Source: an uncultured Thermogutta sp. (lineage in GTDB: Bacteria; Planctomycetota; Planctomycetia; Pirellulales; Thermoguttaceae). Taken from it: 64,000 nt of DNA. The notes beneath the pieces were generated by a model. That model ran no database searches and was not told where the DNA came from. It saw only the letters and a list, made by a program, of their open reading frames with translations. Numbering within the stretch: position 1 is the stretch's first letter; each line of letters begins with the position of its first letter. The DNA lies in NCBI GenBank assembly GCA_937128505.1, contig CAKZMM010000082.1, positions 1 through 64,000 on the forward strand, given 5' to 3'. This document shows positions 1 through 8,000 of this stretch, in pieces. A program made the translations under genes and the position numbers.

Positions 1-44
1 ATTCCGTTTAAATTACTGCCACATTCCGTTTAAATTACTGCCAC
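1..44. repeat. Perfect tandem duplication, 22-bp unit x2
   Basis: Bases 1-22 and 23-44 are identical (the unit begins ATTCCGTTTAAATT). The array touches the window edge, so more copies may lie to the left. Bases 45-257 hold no convincing gene. Confidence 0.9.
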
Positions 45-257
45 CCTACCTAATGCCTCTCGTAACAGTTAAAAACGTTGGAGCGGAACAATCCCCCCTG
101 AGTCAAGACTCCAACCTATACCTTTACATTTTCTTTACCGTCGGTGAAGCCGGTTCGAGTGCCGCGCAATCACCGTGCCCTCAAAAAACGACCTCCTCTG
201 CGCTTCTGGCAACGTGTTGGCCGCGCGTTACCAAGTGCCGAGGAACGCCCTCCAAAA

Positions 258-1172
258 TCAAAGGATTCCTGCCCTTGACCATCTTGCGCAAATTCCGCTC
301 GGAAGCAGACGCCCCGAGCGGGATACCAGGCACATGCTCCCGCACTCGATCTCATCATTCCGAATAAACGGGAAGGCCTTCTCCACAAGGTGGCCGAGTT
401 TTTTCGGCGTGTATTTCGGCGTATGGACTGTGAGCAATAGGAACTGAAGGCCCTCACCCGTCAATCGGAAGCAGAGGTGCAAAAGCTCGTCCAGATCGCT
501 CTTGATGCGCCAAACCTCCCCGCGAGGGCCATGCCCGTAGCTCGGCGGGTCGAGGACAACGGCATCATAGTGGGCCTCCCGACGCAACTCGCGTTTGGCG
601 AAACGAAGTGCGTCCTCGCAGATCCAGCGGATGGGAGCCGAGGCTAATCTTGATAGTTCCGCGTTCCGTTTGGCCCAACGGACAACGTTCTCGGCCGAAT
701 CCACATGTGCAACCTCGGCACCGCTGGCGGCCATGGCTAGGGTGGTGCCGCCTGTGTAAGCAAACAAATGAAGTACCCGGCAGGGCTTCCCCACCCCGGA
801 GATCCTCTCGATCAGCCAGGGCCAATGGGCAGTATGCTCCGCAAAAAGCCCCACATGCCCAAAATTGGTACGCTTAAGTTCGAGTACAAGTTGCCGCCAA
901 CGGATAAGCCAACGCTCCGGCAACCCGGGCAAAATGGTCACCCAGTCGCCTATTTTTTGGCCCGAAACGGCACTCAAACGAACGAATTTGGCGTCAGCCG
1001 AATGCCATTCTTCCGGCAAAGCGCACGCGAGCTTGTCCGCGACTTCGCAGGGACGGTCAAGAACTATCTCGCCAAACCGCTCAAGGCGGCGCCCTTGTCC
1101 GAAATCAATAAGTTCGTATTGCTCAGGATCCCACTCGGGCCAAAAAACCCGCGGTCTGACCTGCTCGAACAT
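258..1172 (-). CDS. Class I SAM-dependent rRNA methyltransferase, RlmI-like
   Basis: Probable cytoplasmic methyltransferase of the RlmI/RlmK-like group that methylates 23S rRNA. Seen: an N-terminal segment with LIDFGQGRRLERFG, a SAM-binding motif (VLHLFAYTGGTTLAMA) with a following acidic strand (EVAHVDSAENVVRWAKRN), and the catalytic motif DAVVLDPPSYGHGP. The frame stays open to a TTG at 1253, but the ATG at 1172 starts just before the first family-like sequence and gives 304 residues, near the usual length. No clear Shine-Dalgarno site supports either start. It has no operon partner; about 2 kb without a recognisable gene lies upstream. The family call is confident; the exact target base is not. 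Confidence 0.85.
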   Translation of the reverse strand: MFEQVRPRVFWPEWDPEQYELIDFGQGRRLERFGEIVLDRPCEVADKLACALPEEWHSADAKFVRLSAVSGQKIGDWVTILPGLPERWLIRWRQLVLELKRTNFGHVGLFAEHTAHWPWLIERISGVGKPCRVLHLFAYTGGTTLAMAASGAEVAHVDSAENVVRWAKRNAELSRLASAPIRWICEDALRFAKRELRREAHYDAVVLDPPSYGHGPRGEVWRIKSDLDELLHLCFRLTGEGLQFLLLTVHTPKYTPKKLGHLVEKAFPFIRNDEIECGSMCLVSRSGRLLPSGICARWSRAGIL

Positions 1173-1379
1173 CAATTCTGGTTGCCCTTGACTGATTTCC
1201 TCGCTAACCGTCCGAAAATCCTGGGTGATCTTGCCGTGAATTGAGCAGCCCAACCCCGCTTAAACAATTACGGACTTTAGCCCCATCGATAAAGCCCCCA
1301 GCCAATCCCCGATGGAAAGGATTTTGATGCCAATTCCTCAATCCATTTTGAAATTCTCACTTGATCTCGAAGCTCCTAC

Positions 1380-1410
1380 CCGAGCAAGCTTCAAGAGCTA
1401 GCTTGCTCGG
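1380..1410. repeat. Perfect 11-bp inverted repeat
   Basis: Left arm CCGAGCAAGCT (1380-1390), 9-base loop, right arm AGCTTGCTCGG (1400-1410), all pairs perfect. There is no T-run on either side, so a simple terminator is unlikely. It lies about 200 bp upstream of the methyltransferase gene. Confidence 0.7.
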
Positions 1411-2999
1411 CATGCAGCCCCCCACCGTCGCGGCTCACCCCGTATCTCCTCGGAGCAAATTCCCTCAAAACCTGCTCCCGAACGATCATGCTTAAATCCG
1501 GTCATTGATGATTGTTACGTTCAAGATCCGTCAACTTGCGTTCAAGCTCCCTCAACTTTGTCGGTCCAACGAAAACCAAAAGTTTGTGCACCCGCCGAAC
1601 CGGAAATACCTCAGCCTTTTTTCCCGGTCATCAATCCCGGTGCTTGGAAAGCTATTCAGTCCTGGAGCCCATCCTCATTTTGCAGGAATTGGGTGTTCGT
1701 TGACCCGGTAAACCCTCGAAAATGTTTGCGGTCACTTGCCAAGAGATCAGGTCTTGTTAAAAATTACTTAGGGGAGAAATCAGGCCTAATATCTGGTGTC
1801 GGGCATCTTTGTCGCATTTGTAAAAAAGCTGTCTCTATTTTTAAGCGATTTCAGCTTTTTATTTCAGCAATAGTCCGGGCTTACGAAGGGAGATCCTTAA
1901 GTCACGGTGGTCGCCGGTTTCAACTTGGGAGGTTCCGCCCCATGAAGGAAGCGCGAAGAGGGGTGAAGCTGTTCGGGGTCCTTCGTGGGAAGTAAAAACG
2001 CCTCCTTTGCACGTACGAACCGACCTAGCCACTTTTTGATTCGCTTAACCGGGCTGCATCGGAGGCAAGCACTAATTGCCTACTAAAAGTCCGGGCCTTT
2101 CCCTTCGCACCCGGTTGTCTATATTCGGGAGGGTATCTCGTCGGTCGGTCCAATTTAGATTGGCAACTTCTTGCATAAGTTTAGGGGTTATTCACTGAAT
2201 TCAAGCTGCTGCATGAAGGCCGACTGTCGAGGTCCTCGAAATGACGGTGTTGGCCTTAGCAAAGGGGAGTTGTGCACTAGAAGGACGATACGAGTACCAG
2301 CCTGATGAACGACGGTGGGCGAATTGACGCGGGCAAAACCAGAAAAACTCCTGTCACTTAACTTCTGCTACACATTTAACATAAGTCGCCATAATTCTCC
2401 GACTAATTGTGGATAAACCTCTGGTTGCCTCGTCTAGTTCGCAGGCCCAATAAGGTACTGTCGGCCGCCGATCGTAGGAACGGCTCCGCTGGGGGCGGTG
2501 GCTCAAAAAAGAGTAGGGGAGCTCGCGGGTTACGTCTGCTAGCCTGCGCTCTTTCTAGCCGTTGGGCTACTTTTCAGCGAAAGGCCTTTTTGAGATCCGG
2601 CGGCACGGCGCAGGATTCGTTGGGTGTCTTCCACCTGTCGCTGGTTCTTCGGGCTCGAGGGAACAACGCGTTCTCGATCTGGTGCTCTTTGAGCTGCGCT
2701 GGCGCGCGGTTTGCGGGCTCACGAGGACTCAATCGTTTTGCCCACTGGCCCAAGCCACCGGGTCACGAGTAAGCAGAACGATAAGCTTTGGAGCGCCGGT
2801 TGACCTCGTGGCTCGATAGGCCACCGAGCAAGCCCCAGATCGGGAAAGGCTGTTCCGTCGGCTTAAAAGCCGCGTCATCAGGTCGCAATGTTGTCGTTAA
2901 TCGGCCACTTTAAGGCGCGGATTTCCCGGCGAGCCGGTTAATAGCTACGCGCTCCGACGGGAATCGCAGTGGGGTAAAGCTGTCCTTCGAGCCTCTAGA

Positions 3000-3023
3000 G
3001 GGTGCTCGCCCCTGCGGGCACCC
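3000..3023 (+). other. GC-rich hairpin, 10-bp stem and 4-base loop
   Basis: Arms 3000-3009 and 3014-3023 pair fully (GGGTGCTCGC with GCGGGCACCC, one G-T wobble) around loop CCCT. No T-run follows. It lies about 150 bp upstream of the HTH gene, so it may be part of a structured leader or a non-coding RNA; which is unknown. Confidence 0.6.
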
Positions 3024-3174
3024 CGTGGGCTCGGCTGAACGGGAAAGAGCACTCCGAACTAGGGAGTCGCGTTCCACAGTGGCTGAGGTCGTCCTTGAGT
3101 CCACCCACTCTTCCGCAGCAAAGACCAAGCCGTCGCGAAGTAGCCAACTTTGTGCCCAAAAAGGGAACACACAC

Positions 3175-3807
3175 ATGGAGAGAAAAAATCGCGATGGCTG
3201 CAATATAGACTCCGAGGTTCCGGAGGTTTCCTCCGATCTACTTTCTAAGCCACTGAACGGGTCGCTAAAAACGGCTCCAAAGCCTTCGCCGAAGTCTCCG
3301 AAGCTTCTCGACTTGTCGGCGTCTCGCCTGGTGCGGGTGAGGCTACGAGCTCGAGAAATAGCTTCCGGCGGGGCGCAAATCTCGCATCAGCGCTTGCACC
3401 GATTGGCCACCGCTCGCCACCGACAAGGCATCACGCTAGAGCAGTTGGCTCAGCAGATGAACGCCCCTGTCGATAAAATTGCTCAGGAGGAGGACGAGGC
3501 GCGCGATCTGCGGTTGAGCGCCCTGTACCGTTGGGGAGAGATTTTGGGCTTGCCGATCACGGAATTGGTCGTCGAGCGTGAGGACCCGTTGGAACAACAT
3601 CGGGAACAGGTGGCGAAACTGCAGATGATTTGGAGAATGGCTCAGTCACTAACCCGGCAGCCCATTCTGCCGCCGGAACGTCGCCTTATTGGGAGTTTGA
3701 TTCGCCAGCTTGACGATTTACTGACCGATCTTCATGAAACTCCTAAAGCTGAAAAAGGTGCAACGCAGTTCTTGCTTAAGGCCTCGCGCGTTGCCGGCGG
3801 TCTTTAG
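3175..3807 (+). CDS. HTH (XRE-like) DNA-binding protein
   Basis: A 210-residue protein with a low-complexity, Ser/Pro/Lys-rich N-terminus (1-45) and a helix-turn-helix region at about 76-133 (HRLATARHRQGITLEQLAQQ, then QEEDEARDLRLSALYRWGEI). The pairing of a cro/C1-type helix-turn-helix with an E-E-D-E...DL..S.LYRW segment resembles an XRE-like family I associate with planctomycetes, of unknown regulon. The ATG at 3175 was chosen; the frame stays open upstream to 3025, but that part reads like non-coding sequence. The C-terminal 150-190 helix may dimerise. It stands alone, with about 2 kb and 0.9 kb gene-free flanks. Confidence 0.8.
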   Translation: MERKNRDGCNIDSEVPEVSSDLLSKPLNGSLKTAPKPSPKSPKLLDLSASRLVRVRLRAREIASGGAQISHQRLHRLATARHRQGITLEQLAQQMNAPVDKIAQEEDEARDLRLSALYRWGEILGLPITELVVEREDPLEQHREQVAKLQMIWRMAQSLTRQPILPPERRLIGSLIRQLDDLLTDLHETPKAEKGATQFLLKASRVAGGL

Positions 3808-4698
3808 GTAAACGGACACAGAATACTGCATTCGGTGAAGCTTCCAGCTTCGTCGATCGGGGGTCGTTGGCTTCGATGGATCAGTGCTGCGCCTTTCGAA
3901 CACGTTGCAACTTGTTTTGGTTATGTAAAGGAACCCCAAATCGAGGAGCGGTGGTCCGACCCGATTGTGTTTGAAGGATGCCAGCTTGTTAAGCAGTCGG
4001 TCTGACCATCGGGATGACTACGTCGCATGCTGTTTTTTCGGCGTTGTCACCAAAAGCTCGGCGTCGTGACCAGAAAAAATGAATTCCCTATTTTTTCCTT
4101 AATAAGCAGTTCCCCGGCGGTTCGTTTTCAGATTGGGTCCTGAACAATCAGTGGTGTCTCTCCCCGATTTGTACGTGTGTCCAAAAGGTTGCTCGAAGAG
4201 GTGCCATGCCCCAGCAGCTTTTTGCCGCAGCAGGCTAATCGCGGCGATGCAACCAAAGCCGCAAGGAGGTTTTCAACCGGTTCCAAATTATCGCTCTTTT
4301 TCGAATATACTGCATTTAACAGGGGAAAGGGTACTTGATTGCTGGCGATTCCCGCTGAATAAGCCCCAAAAGTTTCTTGGGCGCCAATTTGAGCCGTTCG
4401 AGTCTATAATTTTTGTTGAACGCGGAATAATATTATTTTGATCTGGCATCGAAACAATGCGGCAACGTTGGCCTAGCATCGGTGCACTGTGAATCGGCAC
4501 GGCGGCATCTTGATCGTTTGCCAAATTGAGGAGATTTCGAAACTTATGAGCAGCCAATCAATCAGGTCGCATTGGCTGTTGTAAAAATTAGAAAGAGTGC
4601 TGGGATCTCGAAACAAAAATCCGAAATCGAGAATCCCGACGACATTGGAACGCGAATCTTTCGAGATACGAATCTGGAAACATTAGGAATTAGTCGAT
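3808..4698. other. 0.9 kb without a recognisable gene
   Basis: No frame here has family features. It contains an imperfect 20-bp tandem repeat at 4038-4077. AT content rises towards 4,440. The final bases carry the ribosome-binding site of the next gene. Confidence 0.6.
4038..4077. repeat. Imperfect tandem repeat, 20-bp unit x2
   Basis: Copies at 4038-4057 and 4058-4077 share 15 of 20 bases (both begin TCGGCGT and contain ACCA). Confidence 0.6.
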
Positions 4699-5292
4699 GT
4701 GAACCGACGACTCATCGCCTCAGGGCTTGTCGTAACCATTTTTTTAGCGGGGTTTTCCCACGGGCTATGCGCTTGCGGGGGTTGTGGGAATTTAGCATCG
4801 ATCGTAACACCTTGGAGAGTTTTGGCTGCGGTTTTATCAAGTGGCAAAAGCCTCTTGCCGGTAGAATCTAGTAATTCTCCGAGCTGTTGCGGTGCTCTTC
4901 ATTTCGCGCGCACCGAGAATGCACGCCGTCTCGCGAAACCGGCCGTACCAGGTTCCGTGTGCCGCGATTCTGGCAGTGGTATTTCCTTGGCAACAAGGTG
5001 CCAATGTTTTGGTTCGGGTCCGCCGCGCGATGGCGGCCCCGGTAAGGAATGTTCGTGTCTCCAAAAGGAATTGCCACTGGCACCTCGCCCTGATCTTAAG
5101 CTCCTTGAGCTGAATTCTAGTTCTTTCTTCTCTTGGCTGGGACAGACGACGCAATGCATACGTAGTGTTTCCGCCGGGGGATACGTGGGGCCTGTCCTCT
5201 CGCCACACTGGAATGCCTTTGCCGGAATTAATTCAAGTTTCGCCACATCCTACGAAGACATAGTGACTGTTCTTTGTCGGCTTCTCTGCTAA
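4699..5292 (+). CDS. Secreted Cys-rich protein next to metal efflux genes
   Basis: A 197-residue protein starting at GTG 4699, preceded by a TAGGAA-like ribosome site. Residues 1-23 form a signal peptide or membrane anchor (RRLIASGLVVTIFLAGFSHG). The rest has 13 cysteines, several in close sets: C24-A-C26-GG-C29, C63-C64, C101-Q-C103, C118-S-C120. No family is recognised with certainty. Position upstream of a CusBA-type pair on the same strand, plus clustered cysteines at the predicted periplasmic N-terminus, suggests a periplasmic metal-binding partner; that role is inference. A 515-bp gap separates it from the adaptor gene. Confidence 0.6.
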   Translation: MNRRLIASGLVVTIFLAGFSHGLCACGGCGNLASIVTPWRVLAAVLSSGKSLLPVESSNSPSCCGALHFARTENARRLAKPAVPGSVCRDSGSGISLATRCQCFGSGPPRDGGPGKECSCLQKELPLAPRPDLKLLELNSSSFFSWLGQTTQCIRSVSAGGYVGPVLSPHWNAFAGINSSFATSYEDIVTVLCRLLC

Positions 5293-5807
5293 TCCCGTCG
5301 CGGCGTCTCGACTCACGGACGGCAACTTCACGACTGGCTCCCTTTGACCGGTCGTAAGAGCCTAGCCTGGGGCGGAGATTCTCCCGGAAGCTTACGTGCG
5401 CACACTCCTTGGGATTAACACTCCTTTTTCCCCAGATTTTGCAGAGAACTTGCAGCGTGCTCCCTAGGGCTTTCGTGCCCCGGGAAAGGGACAAGCAATA
5501 TGAGTCGTGCGTCTTTCCTTTCGGAGTGAGGAACGCCAGCTGCGAGGAAATCGCCGAGATTCCCAAAGAGTCTGCCGAGATTCTCGAAGATGCTTTCCCC
5601 AATCAATTTCCCGATTCTTTAAAGCTTCGCCTCGAAAAACATTTGGCTTCCCAGGGTGAATACCCAAATGAAAATGGGCTTCCAAAGGTGAGAGCTTAGG
5701 AGCCTTGGAACCCGAGGACTTTCGTTTGGATAGCCCCTGAACCTTAGCAGGGTGCCAAAACGATTCGAAACCGAAAGAAATCTCGCGCCAAATACGGAGC
5801 TTGGCCT
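5293..5807. other. 0.5 kb gap upstream of the efflux adaptor gene
   Basis: A 96-codon frame at 5409-5699 lacks any family feature and probably is not a gene. I see no operator or riboswitch that I can name. The gap may carry the promoter of the efflux pair. Confidence 0.5.
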
Positions 5808-8000
5808 ATGCAAAAACAAGAGAATTTTTGGGCAGCCGATCATCTGGGCTCTTCTTCATCTGCGGAGCCTGCCTTTTCCGCGGATCATACCTCGCCGGAG
5901 GAGGCGGACCACTTCCATGACGCAACACACGGCAACTCAAGCCGCCACGGACTGCGCAGAAAGTTCTTGCGGTTTGCGGCAGTACTCCTTGCCGGATTAG
6001 CGCTCGGTTACTGGTTGGGAAGTCGGCGCTTAGCGGCCCCTATCAACCCTGCTCGTCCTGGCGAGCAAAGCATGGGATCTGTTTCGGGGACAATTGCGCC
6101 TCAGGCCGGCAACGATCAGTTAGGACCCAACGGGCCCAAAATACCCCTATGGTGGACCTGCTCCATGCATCCGCAAATCAAATTGCCGCAGAAGGGGCAG
6201 TGTCCGATTTGTTTCATGGACTTAATCCCGCTGGCGGAAACCGAGGGAGGGACGTTGGGACCACGGCAACTGCGACTTTCTCCGGAGGCTGTAGCGCTGG
6301 CTGATATTCAAACCACCCCGGCGGTGCGGAAGCCTGTGGAGCGATTGCTTCGACTTGTCGGTCGTGTAACCCTCGACGAGACGCGATTAGCCGAGATCAC
6401 TGCCCGTGTCAATGGGCGGTTGGACCGAATGTTTGTGGATTACACCGGGGCAACCGTCCGTGCTGACCAGCCGATGGTTCTCATCTATAGTCCGGAGCTT
6501 GTTCTCGCGCAGCAAGAATTACTTCTCGCGTGGAAGAACGTGGAAAAATCCACCACTGCGGCGGAACGTGAATTAAGTTTGGCTACCCTACGTCGAACCG
6601 AGGAAAAGCTTCGGCTCCTCGGAATTCTCCCCGAACAAATCGAAGAAATCAAACGCCGTGGCACGGTGGTCGATCATTTGACGATCCACGCTCCCATCGG
6701 TGGGGTGGTTATCGAACGGCAGGCCCTCGAGGGGACCTATGTCCAGCGTGGCACGAAGATCTATACGATTGCGGATCTGTCGCAGGTGTGGGTCTTGCTG
6801 GAAGCTTATGAGCCTGATCTCCCGTGGCTTCGCCTTGGACAAGTTGTCGAGCTGGCCTCAGAGAGTCTTCCCGGAGAAAGATTCGCGGGCTGGGTAAGCT
6901 TTATCGATCCGGTCTTAAACGAAGCCACGCGGACCATCGCAGTGCGAATCACCGTTCCCAACGAGGATCTTCGACTTAAACCCGGGATGTTCGTAACCGG
7001 GCTGGTTCGCTGCCCCTTGGACGCAGAGGGGCGTCCCCGCAAGGAATCGGCAGTCGTGATCAGCAGTTCCTCACAGCAAGGCCCTCAGGCGAATGAGCCC
7101 ATCGCAAACATGTCCGCTTTCGTGCCCGCTGCTATAGCCGGTTCCCCGAGCGGAGAGAAAGGAGGACAGGGTTCCACTTCATACTCTCAAGACCTGAACG
7201 CCCGATCAGAATCAGCCCCACTTGTGATCCCCGCCAGCGCCCCCTTACTTACCGGCAAACGGGCGGTGGTCTATGTCAAATTGCCCAATCAAGAGGAACC
7301 TACGTTTGAGGGGCGCGAGGTACTCTTAGGGCCGCGAGCCGGCGACTTCTACGTCGTGCTTGACGGTCTGAAAGAGGGCGAGTTGGTGGTCACAAACGGC
7401 AACTTCAAGATCGATAGCGCCCTGCAAATTCAGGCAAAACCAAGCATGATGAGCAGCGTGGCATCCTCGTTGGCAAGTACGAATCATTCGGAGCAGTCCA
7501 TTCCGAAATACCCCCCGACATTTCGCCAAAAGCTCAGGCCTCTGTACGAGGCGTACCTCCAGTTGCAGCAAGGCCTCGGCGATGATCGCCTCAGCGAGGC
7601 CCAAACGGCGTGGGAAAAGCTGCGGGCTGCGGTGGGGACGGTCACCGATGAGGATCTCTTGCCTTCAGCCGGCGAAATATGGCGGGACCACGCTGCGACG
7701 TTGACCCAAGATTTAGTCCGTCCTGTTTCTGCGGAAGAGCCCGAGGCATTTCGCGAAGCCTTTGAGCCGGTTGCTCAGACCATACTTCGGTTGGTGGAGG
7801 TGTGCGGTCATCCTTTTTCTGAGCCTCTTTTCGAGGCTTTTTGCCCGATGGCGTTTAATGACCGGGGTGCGCGATGGCTTCAACGGGGGGAAGAAATCGA
7901 TAACCCCTATTTCGGTCACGCCATGCGCACCTGCGGCTTCATTGAGCGGGAATTCCCACCGCAATCGGGCGAATCGGACAATCAGGAGAGTGCGCAATGA
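5808..8000 (+). CDS. cusB: RND efflux periplasmic adaptor, CusB-type, with metal-binding domain
   Basis: Membrane-fusion subunit linking an inner-membrane RND pump to an outer-membrane channel for heavy-metal export. In order: a His-rich cytoplasmic tail (1-50), a membrane anchor (about 54-71), a heavy-metal-binding domain at 115-142 (WTCSMHP then CPICFMDL: C118, H121, C132, C135), the barrel-sandwich and hairpin core (about 150-560), and a C-terminal DUF3347-like domain (about 580-715, with CPMAF, RGARWLQ and NPYFG). The DUF3347 part is often linked to copper handling. The stop overlaps the next start in ATGA, so the two are translationally coupled. At 730 residues it is longer than classical CusB because of the tail and DUF3347 part. 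Confidence 0.92.
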   Translation: MQKQENFWAADHLGSSSSAEPAFSADHTSPEEADHFHDATHGNSSRHGLRRKFLRFAAVLLAGLALGYWLGSRRLAAPINPARPGEQSMGSVSGTIAPQAGNDQLGPNGPKIPLWWTCSMHPQIKLPQKGQCPICFMDLIPLAETEGGTLGPRQLRLSPEAVALADIQTTPAVRKPVERLLRLVGRVTLDETRLAEITARVNGRLDRMFVDYTGATVRADQPMVLIYSPELVLAQQELLLAWKNVEKSTTAAERELSLATLRRTEEKLRLLGILPEQIEEIKRRGTVVDHLTIHAPIGGVVIERQALEGTYVQRGTKIYTIADLSQVWVLLEAYEPDLPWLRLGQVVELASESLPGERFAGWVSFIDPVLNEATRTIAVRITVPNEDLRLKPGMFVTGLVRCPLDAEGRPRKESAVVISSSSQQGPQANEPIANMSAFVPAAIAGSPSGEKGGQGSTSYSQDLNARSESAPLVIPASAPLLTGKRAVVYVKLPNQEEPTFEGREVLLGPRAGDFYVVLDGLKEGELVVTNGNFKIDSALQIQAKPSMMSSVASSLASTNHSEQSIPKYPPTFRQKLRPLYEAYLQLQQGLGDDRLSEAQTAWEKLRAAVGTVTDEDLLPSAGEIWRDHAATLTQDLVRPVSAEEPEAFREAFEPVAQTILRLVEVCGHPFSEPLFEAFCPMAFNDRGARWLQRGEEIDNPYFGHAMRTCGFIEREFPPQSGESDNQESAQ

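Larger units (their letters stand above)
1173..3174. other. 2.0 kb without a recognisable gene
   Basis: The open frames here (for example 1558-1995 and 2407-2772, plus strand) have low-complexity, shadow-like translations and no family motifs. The stretch holds an 11-bp inverted repeat at 1380-1410, a GC-rich part from about 2,400 onward, and a strong hairpin at 3000-3023. I tested it by eye for RNase P RNA, tmRNA and tRNA landmarks and found none. Confidence 0.6.

Noticed and set aside
1-44. CRISPR array
   Set aside because: The copies abut without spacers, and no cas gene is near.
2407-2772. 121-codon frame with partly charged translation
   Set aside because: Low-complexity, no family motif, overlaps a second open frame, and lies in a GC-rich region where long chance frames are expected.
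2400-3174. Possible RNase P RNA or tmRNA
   Set aside because: I looked for conserved landmarks (GAGGAAAGTCC-type stretch, tag-peptide frame, 3' CCA ends) and found none; only a hairpin remains.
2910-3203. 97-codon minus-strand frame with a signal-peptide-like start
   Set aside because: Antisense to the HTH gene leader, no family match; the hydrophobic start is probably chance.
5409-5699. 96-codon frame between Cys-rich protein and CusB
   Set aside because: No family features, and an opposite-strand frame overlaps it.
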